DNA of 19,445 nucleotides from Methanomicrobiales archaeon (GCA_019136335.1 JAGVUK010000179.1:1-19445), one strand, 5' to 3'; counted from the stretch's first letter, positions 1 through 7,640 are shown. Numbers and translations: made by a program. Notes: generated by a model not told the origin, from the sequence alone.

Positions 1-120
1 TGTCAGGGATGAACGACAGCCGGAATAGGGTGAGCTTTACCCGAGCCCGATAACGGAAATTTTCGGTCGGATCCACCGAGATCGATTATCAGTTCTCTGC
101 TGGAGCACTACCGGAACGCG

Positions 121-192
121 GGCTGCCGGGGCCGACCGGCAGTCGGCGCAGACTTCGCGAGCGAAAGCCCCGCGATGCTCACGCTCGCTTTT
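121..192 (+). terminator. Two successive hairpins, the second followed by T4
   Basis: Positions 123-129 (CTGCCGG) pair perfectly with 136-142 across a 6-nt loop, and 121-122 can extend the stem with one G-U pair. A second stem pairs GCGAGCG (157-163) with CGCTCGC (182-188) and is followed by TTTT at 189-192. An inner AGC/GCT pairing can lengthen it. On the plus strand this resembles an intrinsic terminator of a transcript entering from the left. The only coding trace to the left is a 16-codon open stretch ending at a TAA at 51-53, too short to identify. The minus-strand reading has no T tract after the stem, so it is a poor terminator for cfbB. Confidence 0.35.
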
Positions 193-222
193 GTTCACAC
201 CTCGATGCCCGACAACTCTCCA

Positions 223-288
223 GCATCGATTCCAAATGAACAGACCATGCCTGGCCTTCGTCCTATCCCCACGGAGCGCTCCCCTCCG
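223..288 (-). repeat. Copy 1 of a dispersed repeat: right-end fragment
   Basis: Read on the minus strand, this stretch runs from a short inverted repeat (ACGGAG...CTCCGT) through GGGGATAGGACGAAGGCC to GGAATCGATGC. It matches the right-hand ends of the elements at 8957-9007 and 12130-12200, and the ACGGAG hairpin is shared only with the latter. The terminal inverted-repeat sequence (GCATCGATTCCAAA at 223-236 on the plus strand) is present, but no partner left terminus is visible, so this is a truncated or solo end. It begins directly at the stop codon of cfbB (TCA at 289-291 on the plus strand), so the hairpin lies in the operon's 3' untranslated region and could act in 3'-end formation. Confidence 0.75.
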
Positions 289-1659
289 TCAGCCCCGGCA
301 ACTCGCCACAAAGTGCGCGAGCATCCCCTTGCTCGTCACCGGGTGGAGGTGCGTGTAACTCCCGATCGTCCGGTCCCGGACCGCACCATCAAGCCCGTCC
401 CGGATTCCGCTCCCCCGGGTCAGCCGGTAGGCGTAGCGCGTCCCGGCGGGAAGACGGACGCTGCTGTAGTGGAACTCGTGGCCCCGGAACGCCGCCTCGC
501 CCATGGGGCTTTCGCCCGCGCTCGTCCCCACGACGTAGCCGAGCATCCGCCGCCCGGGCATCCGGGTCTCGCCGGCAAAGACCCCGGCGAGGTCGTAGAC
601 CTCCTCCCCCTTCGAGCCCGCAAACCCGGGGGCGAGCACCATCCTCTCGGTGAGGTAGATGAGCCCCCCGCACTCCGCGTAGACCGGGGTGCCGTTCCGC
701 GAGACCTCCCGGAGCCCCTCCCGCACCGCGGTGTTCGCCTCGAGTTCCGCGCCGAAGAGCTCCGGGTAGCCGCCGCCGAGGATGTAGCCGTCGGCCTCCG
801 GCAACCGGTCATGAACCGGGGAGAACGGGACCACCCGTGCCCCGAGCGACGCGAGCACGTCGAAGAGGTCGGCGTAGTAGAAGTTGAACGCCTCATCGAG
901 CGCGACGCCGATCCGGACGTCCGCCTCCCCGGCGGCCGCGTAGACGGACCCCTCCCCCGCCGGCGGCGCGGAGTCGCGGGCGAGCGCGAGCAGTCCGTCG
1001 AGGTCGACATGCTCGCCGATCATCCGCTTCACCGCCTCGATCCGCGCGAGGAACTCCCCGTGCCCCTGCCCCTCCCGGTAGGGGACGAGGCCGAGGTGGC
1101 GCATCGCAAGCTCCATCTCCGCCGTCCGGGGGATGGCGCCGACGACCGGGATGCCGCAGTAGTGCTCGATTGCCCTGACCGCCTTCTCCCGGTGGCGGGT
1201 CCCGGTCACCTGGTTGAGGATGACCCCCCGAATCGCGACGTCGGGGTCGAAGGCCTGGAAACCCTTCACGATCGCCGCCGCGCTCCGGGTGATGCTCCGG
1301 GCGTTGACGACGAGGATTACCGGCAGATCGAGCTGCTTTGCGATCGCGGCTGTGCTCCCGAGGTCGGTGAGCGCCTCCGCGCCCTCAAAGAGCCCCCGGA
1401 CCCCCTCGACGACGGCGATATCCGCTCCCCGGCACCCGTGCGCAAAGACCGCCCGGACCACGCCCGGGTCCATCACGTAGCCGTCCAGGTTCCGGCAGGG
1501 CCGGCCCGTCACCCCCGCAAGGTAGGACGGGTCGATGTAGTCCATCCCCACCTTGAAGGTCTGGACGGCCCGGTCGGCCGAGAGGAGGGCCGAGAGCGCG
1601 AGGGTGATGCTCGTCTTCCCGCTCCCGGAGCGGTCGCCGGCGACGAGGAGGGACTTCAT
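289..1659 (-). CDS. cfbB: Ni-sirohydrochlorin a,c-diamide synthase CfbB
   Basis: ATP-dependent, glutamine-using amidation of the a- and c-acetate side chains of Ni-sirohydrochlorin, the second step of coenzyme F430 synthesis. The 456-residue product has the CobB/CbiA layout. A P-loop (GDRSGSGKTS, residues 8-17) opens a dethiobiotin-synthetase-like domain, and a class I-type glutamine amidotransferase domain follows from about residue 248. The nucleophile is Cys330 in AECGG, with the HEFHYS motif (His394/His397) near the end. Length fits the family. The ATG at 1659 overlaps the cfbD stop as ATGA, implying translational coupling. Cobyrinate diamide synthase (CbiA) is a close paralogue, but the neighbouring cfbA, cfbE and cfbD point to the nickel pathway. 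It is the last gene of the operon, and its stop codon abuts a dispersed-repeat fragment. Confidence 0.93.
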   Translation of the reverse strand: MKSLLVAGDRSGSGKTSITLALSALLSADRAVQTFKVGMDYIDPSYLAGVTGRPCRNLDGYVMDPGVVRAVFAHGCRGADIAVVEGVRGLFEGAEALTDLGSTAAIAKQLDLPVILVVNARSITRSAAAIVKGFQAFDPDVAIRGVILNQVTGTRHREKAVRAIEHYCGIPVVGAIPRTAEMELAMRHLGLVPYREGQGHGEFLARIEAVKRMIGEHVDLDGLLALARDSAPPAGEGSVYAAAGEADVRIGVALDEAFNFYYADLFDVLASLGARVVPFSPVHDRLPEADGYILGGGYPELFGAELEANTAVREGLREVSRNGTPVYAECGGLIYLTERMVLAPGFAGSKGEEVYDLAGVFAGETRMPGRRMLGYVVGTSAGESPMGEAAFRGHEFHYSSVRLPAGTRYAYRLTRGSGIRDGLDGAVRDRTIGSYTHLHPVTSKGMLAHFVASCRG

Positions 1660-2720
1660 CGCATGCTCCGGAGGACCGCCCCGAACTCGCTCTCGACGAT
1701 CTCGCGGACGCCGAGGGTCTTTGGGTGCAGGTCGATCTCGACCATGACGTGCCGGTGCCCCATCTCGCGGAGCGGCGCCACCTGCCGGGGCCCGTTCGTG
1801 ATCGAGAAGACCTCGATGCCTTCGGTGTACTCCGGCGGGACGGCGTGCGGCACCCCGACAAGGAGGGCGAAGTCGGGAGCGAGTTCCCGTATCCGCTCCC
1901 CGATCGCGGTCCCGTTTGCGCCGTACTCGTCCAGCGCCCCGAGGAGTTCCGGGTCGACCTCCCGCTCCCGCATACCGGCAAGGATCCGGGCGGCGTCCTC
2001 GCGGACCTTCGGGAGACCCCGATCTTCAAGGTTCGCGACGTAGGTGACCGCGGCGTCCGGGCAGGTATCGTGGAGGGCGATGAGTTCGTCGGCGAACATA
2101 TATGCGGTCTCCTTCTTCGCGTTCATGACCGCGACGCCCGCGGCACCGCCGTCGGCGAGATCCACGAGGCGTCGTGCCGCGACGTGCTTGAGATCGCCGC
2201 GGGAGGGTTCGATGTAGTTCCGGGACGCCGCCCCGCGCAACCGCTCCACCTCGTTCGCCTGTCGGAGGAGGTAGCGCTGCCGCTCCAGCTCGTCGTCGCT
2301 GATCCAGCCCGCGGCAGCCGCCGGCTCAAGCGTCGCGAGCACTCCGTCGATGTTCTCGCGGAACCCGGCGTGGATGTCCACGGCGATCGCGGGCGTCGCG
2401 GTCCCGGCGTCGTGGATCGCGGACTGGAGGTCTTCGCCGATGATCATCGCAACACACGTCCCGACGACTGCCATCCGCCGGGGGCAAAACTCCTTCTCCG
2501 CGTAGCGGAGCACCCGCATGAGGGGGTCGTGCCCGCCGAAGATGAACTCGTTGTCGGCAAGCGACGTCGTCAGCACCCGCATGCCGTCCTCCTCGAGGAG
2601 ACGGGCGTGCTTGAACGAACAGCCTGACGGGCCGTGGAGGATTGCCACGTCCACCCCCAGGTCGCGGGCGGTATAGAGCGCCGCTACAATGGAACTCGGT
2701 CTTGGTTGAATATAGTGCAT
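1656..2720 (-). CDS. cfbD: Ni-sirohydrochlorin a,c-diamide reductive cyclase subunit CfbD
   Basis: NifD-like catalytic subunit of the CfbCD complex. The complex uses ATP and low-potential electrons to reduce Ni-sirohydrochlorin a,c-diamide by six electrons and form the gamma-lactam ring, giving seco-F430. The product begins HYIQPRPSSIVAALYTARDL, typical of the nitrogenase-like family. Candidate Fe-S cysteines are Cys34 (GPSGCSF), Cys79 (FCPRR) and Cys88 (VGTCVA) in the numbering from 2720. Two ATGs compete: one at 2726 overlaps the cfbE stop (ATGA), and one at 2720 has GGAG six bases upstream. I chose 2720 because the other has no spacing to the same GGAG. Residues further upstream in this frame are cfbE shadow. 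The NifH-like partner CfbC is not in this window. Confidence 0.92.
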   Translation of the reverse strand: MHYIQPRPSSIVAALYTARDLGVDVAILHGPSGCSFKHARLLEEDGMRVLTTSLADNEFIFGGHDPLMRVLRYAEKEFCPRRMAVVGTCVAMIIGEDLQSAIHDAGTATPAIAVDIHAGFRENIDGVLATLEPAAAAGWISDDELERQRYLLRQANEVERLRGAASRNYIEPSRGDLKHVAARRLVDLADGGAAGVAVMNAKKETAYMFADELIALHDTCPDAAVTYVANLEDRGLPKVREDAARILAGMREREVDPELLGALDEYGANGTAIGERIRELAPDFALLVGVPHAVPPEYTEGIEVFSITNGPRQVAPLREMGHRHVMVEIDLHPKTLGVREIVESEFGAVLRSMR

Positions 2721-2722
2721 AG

Positions 2723-3901
2723 TCATCTCCACGTCTTTACCGCAAGGACGATCGCGCCCGCCGGGGTGATCCTCCGGGCGAGGTCCAGCCCCGCGTCGAG
2801 CGAGGCCGCCGTATGCTCCTTTCCGGCCGTGTGCCACGCCTCCCCGACGTAGACGACCCCCGTCGGCCCGACGGCCGATACCGCCCGCCGGACGTCCTCC
2901 GGGGAGAACCCCTCGCAGACAGCCCGCGCCTCCTCGCCGATGACGAGTGTCAGGGCGCCGTTCCCCGAGAGTTCTCTCGCGTAGCGGGCGGCCTCAATGG
3001 CGGTGGCCGTGTTCGTCCCGCTGTTTGCGTCGTCGAGGATCAGGAGGCCGCCCTCCCGCCGGGCCGCCATCCGGCCGGGCAGGGCGGCGAACTCCGCGAG
3101 CGGCGCGGGATCGACACCGAGCACGCAGGCCGTCGCGGCCGCAAGCGCAAGCGCCGTCCGGTAGCCGGCGAGGGTGCAGAGCGGGTTTGTGAAGGTGCCG
3201 GCGATCCCGCGTCCCGCGTACCGGCAGACCGGGCCGTCGAAGGAGACCATCCCGTCGGCGGCGACCGCCGACCGCGGGAGGTCGATCCTGCTCGGGACCA
3301 CGACCGTCCGCGCCCGGACGAGCAGCCGGCACTTCTCGGCGATCGCGTGTTTCTTTCCCGCCGCGATCGGGTAGTCGTCCGTTGAGGTCAGCACCGCCAC
3401 ATCCCCGGCCCCCGTGACCCCGAGCGACTCTTCCGCGACCAGCCAGCCCCCGATCCGCCAGGCCTCGTGCGCCGCCGGGATCAGGGAGGCGGGCGTGATG
3501 CTCCTCTTCCAGAGGAGGTCCCGTTCCGGGTAGCGGTAGGTCCCGGTCGAGGTGTGCAGGACGCCCGGGCCCGGCAGCAGCGAGGCGAGCGCGTGAGCCG
3601 TGGTGGTCTTTCCCCGTGCGCCGGTGATCTCGATGAACGGGCGGGGAGGATGGGCCCTGAGGACCCACTTCACCATCTCGTGGTGGGAGACCGCGGGCCC
3701 GTGCCGCCGGAGGAGAGGGTGATCCGGGTCGAGGTGGACCGGTGCGGTGACGAGGTCGTAGGTGCGGACGAGCGCCTCGGGAACAGGGATGCCGGCCTTC
3801 CCGCGGTAGACGTCCACCTCGTCCACCTGGTGGCCGGCACTCCGGAGCGCTATAGCGAGTTCCGCCCCGCCGTGGATGGTATCCAGCACCAGGACTCGCA
3901 T
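2723..3901 (-). CDS. cfbE: Coenzyme F430 synthetase CfbE (Mur ligase-like)
   Basis: Catalyses the last step of F430 synthesis, ATP-dependent closure of the six-membered carbocyclic ring of seco-F430. The 392-residue product is a Mur-ligase-family protein. After an N-terminal Rossmann-like stretch (RVLVLDTIHGGAELAIALRS) comes the ATP-binding motif ITGARGKTTT (residues 92-101). A central ligase domain and a C-terminal domain with LILDDANSGTNTATAIEA follow. It starts four bases after the cfbA stop. Its own stop overlaps the cfbD start region, so cfbA, cfbE and cfbD look like one translationally linked unit. Ordinary peptidoglycan Mur ligases are an unlikely alternative in a pseudomurein-free methanogen and in this gene neighbourhood. 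Confidence 0.92.
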   Translation of the reverse strand: MRVLVLDTIHGGAELAIALRSAGHQVDEVDVYRGKAGIPVPEALVRTYDLVTAPVHLDPDHPLLRRHGPAVSHHEMVKWVLRAHPPRPFIEITGARGKTTTAHALASLLPGPGVLHTSTGTYRYPERDLLWKRSITPASLIPAAHEAWRIGGWLVAEESLGVTGAGDVAVLTSTDDYPIAAGKKHAIAEKCRLLVRARTVVVPSRIDLPRSAVAADGMVSFDGPVCRYAGRGIAGTFTNPLCTLAGYRTALALAAATACVLGVDPAPLAEFAALPGRMAARREGGLLILDDANSGTNTATAIEAARYARELSGNGALTLVIGEEARAVCEGFSPEDVRRAVSAVGPTGVVYVGEAWHTAGKEHTAASLDAGLDLARRITPAGAIVLAVKTWR

Positions 3902-3905
3902 AGCC

Positions 3906-4313
3906 TCAGTGGTTCAGTTCGGCGACCGCGTCGGACGCGTTCTTCAGCATCAGTTCGGCAAGGAGCGGGTCGCTCCCGATGGGGTTTGCGTAGACGAGCG
4001 GCACCATCTTCCCGTTGAGCCGGAACTCGCCTTTCCTGGCCCCGGGGGAGAGCCCGAGGATTTCGGGGATGTCCTGTTCGATGTGGACGCCCCGCGCAAG
4101 GAAGAGCGGGACGACGACCAGCATATCGATCTCCTCTCTCCGGAACGCCTCGAGCTGTTCCTCGACCGTCGGGGTGTTGATGCTCATGAAACCGGGTTTG
4201 ACGAGGTACTCATCGGTCTTTTTGGCGATGATTGCTGCGGTCGTCTCGATCAGCTCTTTGTTGTAGGGGAGCTTGCTGCCGTGTCCGACCAGTAACATTC
4301 CTTTTTTACCCAT
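3906..4313 (-). CDS. cfbA: Sirohydrochlorin nickelochelatase CfbA (CbiX-short type)
   Basis: Inserts nickel into sirohydrochlorin, the entry step of F430 synthesis; the same family also inserts cobalt for cobamides. At 135 residues it is the half-length archaeal CbiX-S form, which works as a homodimer. It starts MGKKGMLLVGHGSK, with His11 in the GHGS motif and His77 in the LARGVHIEQDIPEIL motif as the expected metal ligands. It is the first gene of the operon. An AT-rich box (TTATTTTAA on the minus strand, 4340-4348) lies about 30 bases upstream of the ATG, and no Shine-Dalgarno sequence precedes the start. A leaderless or near-leaderless transcript is therefore likely. Confidence 0.92.
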   Translation of the reverse strand: MGKKGMLLVGHGSKLPYNKELIETTAAIIAKKTDEYLVKPGFMSINTPTVEEQLEAFRREEIDMLVVVPLFLARGVHIEQDIPEILGLSPGARKGEFRLNGKMVPLVYANPIGSDPLLAELMLKNASDAVAELNH

Positions 4314-4339
4314 ATGTTACATGGTACTACGATGCTACA

Positions 4340-4348
4340 TTAAAATAA
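4340..4348 (-). promoter_or_regulatory. Probable TATA box of the cfb operon
   Basis: TTATTTTAA on the minus strand is the only AT-rich box in a GC-rich divergent intergenic region. Its centre is about 31 bases upstream of the cfbA ATG, which suits an archaeal TATA element driving a leaderless transcript. The rest of the interval to 4566 is GC-rich, with no gene that I can support. Confidence 0.55.
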
Positions 4349-4566
4349 TTACCGATTGTCTCAACCTCCGGGGATGAAGGGGCGGCGCGGGGGAGGCGCA
4401 CCGCAAGGCTCCGGCGTACGGCGCCCGGACACTCCGGGGCCGTCGCGAGAGCCCTCATCGCCGAGATCCGGCCCTGCTGTGCGCTCGCCCGCCCCGGCGG
4501 GGAGCGCGACCTTCCCGGACCCGACACAAATCAATATCCCTTCACACCGCCAACGGATGGAGAAGT

Positions 4567-5706
4567 ATGATGGAAGCTTATGATCGTTTTGAACTCCTCA
4601 TAAACGATCGGATCGTAAAAACACCGGTGGCAATAGCATCCATGGCCGGGATCGTGGATGCGGGTTATGTTCTTGAGCGGGCGGATCACGTGGGGGCCGC
4701 CTTCATCGGCGGCTATTCCATCGACGGCCCAACCCTTGACGCAAGCCGGCGGATGGCGCAGGAGGGGCGCAAAGAATTCCTGTACGACGACCCCCTGGAA
4801 ACCCTGGAGAGAGAGGTCGACGCCCTGGGCGAAAGCGACGTCGTTTTGGGCATCAACCTCCGCGGGAGCACGCCGGCCGCGTACGTCGAGGTCGCCCGGG
4901 CGCTTGAGGACCGGGTGGTCTACGAGATCGACGCCCACTGCCGGCAGCCGGCGATGATCGAGGCGGGGTGCGGTGAGCACCTCCTCAAGCACCCGGCAGA
5001 ACTCATGGAGATCGTCCGCGCCTTAAAGTCGGCGGACGTGACCGTCTCGGTCAAGATCCGGGCCGGCGTCGCCGCCGACGACCGTGACCTCGCCCGCGCC
5101 GTCTGGAAGGCGGGAGCGGACATCCTCCACGTGGACCTGATGGACTACGGGCACGCCAAGGTCCGCCAGATCCGCAACGCCTCTCCCCTGACGCTGATCG
5201 CGAACAACTCCATCAACACCTTTGATAAGGCGATGGACGCCTTCTCCCACGGGGCGGACCTCGTCTCGCTCGCACGGCGTTCCGACCCCTGGACGCTCGC
5301 CGGCCTCGATGCCGCCATCACCCGGTTCGCCGACGAAGGCGGCTGGTACAACGCCCCAAAACAGCTCTGCCGCGGCGGCGACATCAGGGCGCTCGCCTTC
5401 TGCTGCATGCCGGTGAAGGCCTGCCCGCTCATCCCGGCCCTCGAGAAGATCGGGCTCTCCCGGAACGCGTACCTCAAACTCAAGCAGGAGGCGGCGAAGG
5501 GCACCCCGCTCGACGACGGGAAGAGCACCTGTTTCGGGAGCCTCGCCTGGTGCTGCAAGATCAGTTCCCCCTGCATGTTCCGGAACATGACGCTTGAGAA
5601 GAAGGGCCTCTCGGCGCGGGAGTACATGCAGTGCAAGCACCGCCTGGCCGAGAAGATCCTGCACAGGCTGTTTGATGAGGAAGAGACCGCCGATGAATCG
5701 AGCTGA
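4567..5706 (+). CDS. Methanogenesis marker 9 protein (Dus-like barrel plus Cys-rich domain)
   Basis: The first about 265 residues look like a TIM-barrel flavoprotein of the dihydrouridine synthase / dihydroorotate dehydrogenase kind. Examples are TPVAIASMAGIVDAGYV near the start and LTLIANNSINTFDKAMDAFSHGADLVSLARRS at the phosphate-binding end. The last about 110 residues form a cysteine-rich domain that matches my knowledge of methanogenesis marker domain 9: Cys279-Cys280, Cys286, Cys322, Cys329-Cys330 and Cys336. That spacing could hold one or two Fe-S clusters. The function is not established; presence across methanogens suggests a role tied to methanogenesis or its cofactors. GGAG lies four bases before the ATG at 4567 and seven before a second ATG at 4570, so either start is possible. 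It is the first gene of a three-gene operon and is divergent from cfbA. Confidence 0.8.
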   Translation: MMEAYDRFELLINDRIVKTPVAIASMAGIVDAGYVLERADHVGAAFIGGYSIDGPTLDASRRMAQEGRKEFLYDDPLETLEREVDALGESDVVLGINLRGSTPAAYVEVARALEDRVVYEIDAHCRQPAMIEAGCGEHLLKHPAELMEIVRALKSADVTVSVKIRAGVAADDRDLARAVWKAGADILHVDLMDYGHAKVRQIRNASPLTLIANNSINTFDKAMDAFSHGADLVSLARRSDPWTLAGLDAAITRFADEGGWYNAPKQLCRGGDIRALAFCCMPVKACPLIPALEKIGLSRNAYLKLKQEAAKGTPLDDGKSTCFGSLAWCCKISSPCMFRNMTLEKKGLSAREYMQCKHRLAEKILHRLFDEEETADESS

Positions 5707-6499
5707 ACGGGCGCAGATGGCGATGATGCTCGAGGTTTCTGCCTACCCGAAACCCGGGAACGTGGACCGGTGCCACGACTACGCCGACACACGCCTCGAA
5801 CACTTCCTCGCCTCGACCATCCTCGTGCGGCCGGTCTTTGATGCGGCTGAGGGGCCAGGCGGCCGGGTCGGCAGCCTGATCCGGGAGGCGGTCATGCGGA
5901 CGAACGGTCACTCCGGGGGGAACACCCATTTCGGGGCGTTCATCCTGCTCATCCCCCTTGTCCTCGGGGGAGACATCGAGGGGGCGCAGAGGGTCGTCGC
6001 CGGGACCGACGTTGAGGACGCGGTCGAGTTCTATACGGCCTTCGGCCTCACCCGGGTCAGGGTGGGGGAGAGCGACGACCTGGACGTGAACGATCCGGCC
6101 TCCATCGCCGCAATACGGGAGCGGGGGATGACCCTTGCCGACATCATGGCCTACTCGGCGGACCGGGACATGGTCGCCCGGGAGTGGACGAACGGATTTC
6201 GCCTGACCCGCCGGTGCGCGGACCTGCTGCACGCGCACGGGCGCGGCCGGGAGGCGATCGCCGGGGCGTTCCTCGACCTCCTCGCGACGGAGCCGGACAC
6301 CTTCATCATGAAGAAGCACGGGGCGGCGGTCGCGGAGAGGACGATGCGGTGCGCCGCGGAGGTGCGCCGCGGGGGGCGCGACATCCGGTCCTTCGACGCC
6401 GAGTGCATCGAGGGCGGCATCAACCCGGGCTCGGTCGCCGATATCACCATCGCCGGGATCTACGTGGCCCTTGGAGAGGGGTGGCAGTGGGACTCCTGA
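5693..6499 (+). CDS. Triphosphoribosyl-dephospho-CoA synthase family protein (CitG/MdcB-like)
   Basis: In bacteria, CitG/MdcB joins ATP and dephospho-CoA to make the precursor of the citrate or malonate lyase prosthetic group. Methanogens lack those lyases in most cases, so the substrate here is probably different. The 268-residue product has the family landmarks SAYPKPGNVDRCHDYADT near the start, HSGGNTHFGAFILLIPL in the first third and MVAREWTNGFRLTRRC in the middle. Its last part ends INPGSVADITIAGIYVALGEG. The start at 5693 (MNRAERAQ) overlaps the marker 9 gene by 14 bases, and purine-rich GAGGAAGAG lies upstream. The next gene starts inside its end. Homologues beside DUF447 genes occur in methanogens and, as I recall, in methanopterin-related clusters of methylotrophs, which hints at a cofactor role. 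Confidence 0.82.
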   Translation: MNRAERAQMAMMLEVSAYPKPGNVDRCHDYADTRLEHFLASTILVRPVFDAAEGPGGRVGSLIREAVMRTNGHSGGNTHFGAFILLIPLVLGGDIEGAQRVVAGTDVEDAVEFYTAFGLTRVRVGESDDLDVNDPASIAAIRERGMTLADIMAYSADRDMVAREWTNGFRLTRRCADLLHAHGRGREAIAGAFLDLLATEPDTFIMKKHGAAVAERTMRCAAEVRRGGRDIRSFDAECIEGGINPGSVADITIAGIYVALGEGWQWDS

Positions 6500-7056
6500 C
6501 CGAGGGGATCAACGAGGTGATCGCGACCACCGACGGCAACGCCGCCCCCATGGGGATCATCAACCGGGGCGGCGCCCTGCACATGGTCCTCTTCCGGGGG
6601 AGCCATACCGCCGAAAACGTCGTGCGGGACCGCTGGGTGGTGGCGAACTTCGTCTTTGACCCGGTCCTCTACGTCCGGACCGCTTTTGACGACCTCCCGG
6701 GGGAGGCCTTCGTCCGGGAGGAGATCGACGGGACGGCCGTCTGCCGCCTCCGCGACGTTGAGGCCTGGGCCGCGTTTGCCGCGGACGTGGAGCGGGCGGG
6801 CGATGAGTCGATCGTCGTCCGGCTCGCCCCCTTGAAGGAGGAGGTGCTCGACCTGCGGCTGCACCCGGTGAACCGGGGGTTCTCGAGTATCATCGATGCT
6901 ACGGTCCATGCCACCCGCTACGTGAGGAGCCGCGACCCGTGGCTCGGCCGGCTGATCGAGCACCATGCCGGCCTCGCCCGGAAGTGCGGCGGCCCCCGGG
7001 AGTGGGAGGCGCTCGACCTCCTCCGGCAGTATATCGGCGACCCGACCCGCGATTGA
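6487..7056 (+). CDS. DUF447 family protein (FMN-binding split-barrel-like)
   Basis: A 189-residue protein starting GLLTEGINEVIATTDGNAAP, the hallmark opening of the DUF447 family. Members are thought to have a flavin-reductase-like split-barrel fold, but their role is not settled. Other conserved-looking stretches are HMVLFRGSHTAENV and RDRWVVANFVFDPVLYVRTAF. A C-terminal helical part runs HPVNRGFSSIIDATVHATRYV. GTG starts are possible at 6481 and 6487. I chose 6487 because the protein then begins with the usual GLL and GAGGG lies six bases upstream. It overlaps the CitG-like gene by 13 bases, so the two are probably co-translated. A flavin-dependent or pterin-related partner function is only inference. 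Confidence 0.8.
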   Translation: MGLLTEGINEVIATTDGNAAPMGIINRGGALHMVLFRGSHTAENVVRDRWVVANFVFDPVLYVRTAFDDLPGEAFVREEIDGTAVCRLRDVEAWAAFAADVERAGDESIVVRLAPLKEEVLDLRLHPVNRGFSSIIDATVHATRYVRSRDPWLGRLIEHHAGLARKCGGPREWEALDLLRQYIGDPTRD

Positions 7057-7064
7057 CGGGGTGC

Positions 7065-7080
7065 CCCCGCTCCTGCGGGG
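7065..7080 (+). terminator. Hairpin after the DUF447 operon
   Basis: CCCCGC (7065-7070), a 4-nt loop and GCGGGG (7075-7080) form a perfect 6-bp stem eight bases after the DUF447 stop. T-rich runs (TATTTTCTCTCCC, GATTTTCATTCTCTT) follow from about 7092. In archaea T-rich tracts alone can terminate, so this is a likely end for the operon starting at 4567. Confidence 0.5.
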
Positions 7081-7137
7081 CTGGAGACGCCTATTTTCTC
7101 TCCCAGATTTTCATTCTCTTCCCGGCATAATAACCGA

Positions 7138-7178
7138 TATATACCATGACATGCCACGAAAGGCGCCTGCAAGGAGGT
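7138..7178 (+). promoter_or_regulatory. TATA box and strong ribosome binding site of the first FAS1 gene
   Basis: TATATA at 7138-7143, preceded by TAACCGA, lies about 45 bases before the ATG at 7186. GGAGGT at 7173-7178 sits seven bases upstream of that ATG and is the strongest Shine-Dalgarno match in the window. Together they mark an independent promoter for the fasciclin genes. Confidence 0.65.
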
Positions 7179-7185
7179 ATCCGGT

Positions 7186-7626
7186 ATGGCGAAGATCTTT
7201 GACATGTTGAAGAACGATGGGAGGTTTGACCGGCTCATCGATATCATCCAGACGCTCGGCGAGGAGAAGACACTGCAGGGCGAGGGGCCGATGACGTTCT
7301 TTGCCCCGGTCGACTCGGCCTGGGACGCGATCCCCGAACCGAACCGGGCGATGATCTTGAATGACAAACAGATGCTCTCGCACCTCATCGACTTCTTCAC
7401 GATCGGCGGGCATAAGTGCACGCTCGATGCGCTGCTTGCAAAGAATGTCGTCGAGACCGTCGAGGGGAACCCCATCGCGGTCAGGAAGACCGAGCGGGGC
7501 ACCCAGGTCGACGAGGCCGTCGTGCTCGAGGGGAACCTGGAGGCGGACAACGGCATCGTCCACGTCCTTGACAGCGTCCCCTTCGTGACGCTCTCACAGG
7601 CCTTCGAGGCTTACGCGGCGGGATAG
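7186..7626 (+). CDS. Fasciclin (FAS1) domain protein 1
   Basis: A single FAS1 domain fills the 146 residues. The H1 region reads MTFFAPVDSAWDAIP, the central YH-type region is degenerate (IDFFTIGGHK), and the H2 region reads NGIVHVLDSVPFV. FAS1 domains are usually adhesion modules on secreted proteins, but this one starts MAKIFDMLKNDGRFDRLIDI, with no signal peptide, lipobox or membrane segment, so it should be cytoplasmic unless exported another way. It is the most divergent of the four tandem copies: it lacks the CTNGI motif of the other three and carries ADNGIVH instead. It has its own TATA box and a strong Shine-Dalgarno sequence. Confidence 0.85.
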   Translation: MAKIFDMLKNDGRFDRLIDIIQTLGEEKTLQGEGPMTFFAPVDSAWDAIPEPNRAMILNDKQMLSHLIDFFTIGGHKCTLDALLAKNVVETVEGNPIAVRKTERGTQVDEAVVLEGNLEADNGIVHVLDSVPFVTLSQAFEAYAAG

Positions 7627-7640
7627 TCCCGGACGGGCAG

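Noticed and set aside
175..2043. Long plus-strand open frame opposite cfbB and cfbD
   Set aside because: It is rich in Arg, Pro and Asp with no domain, and lies antisense to two well-recognised genes. GC-rich codon use keeps the complementary frame open.
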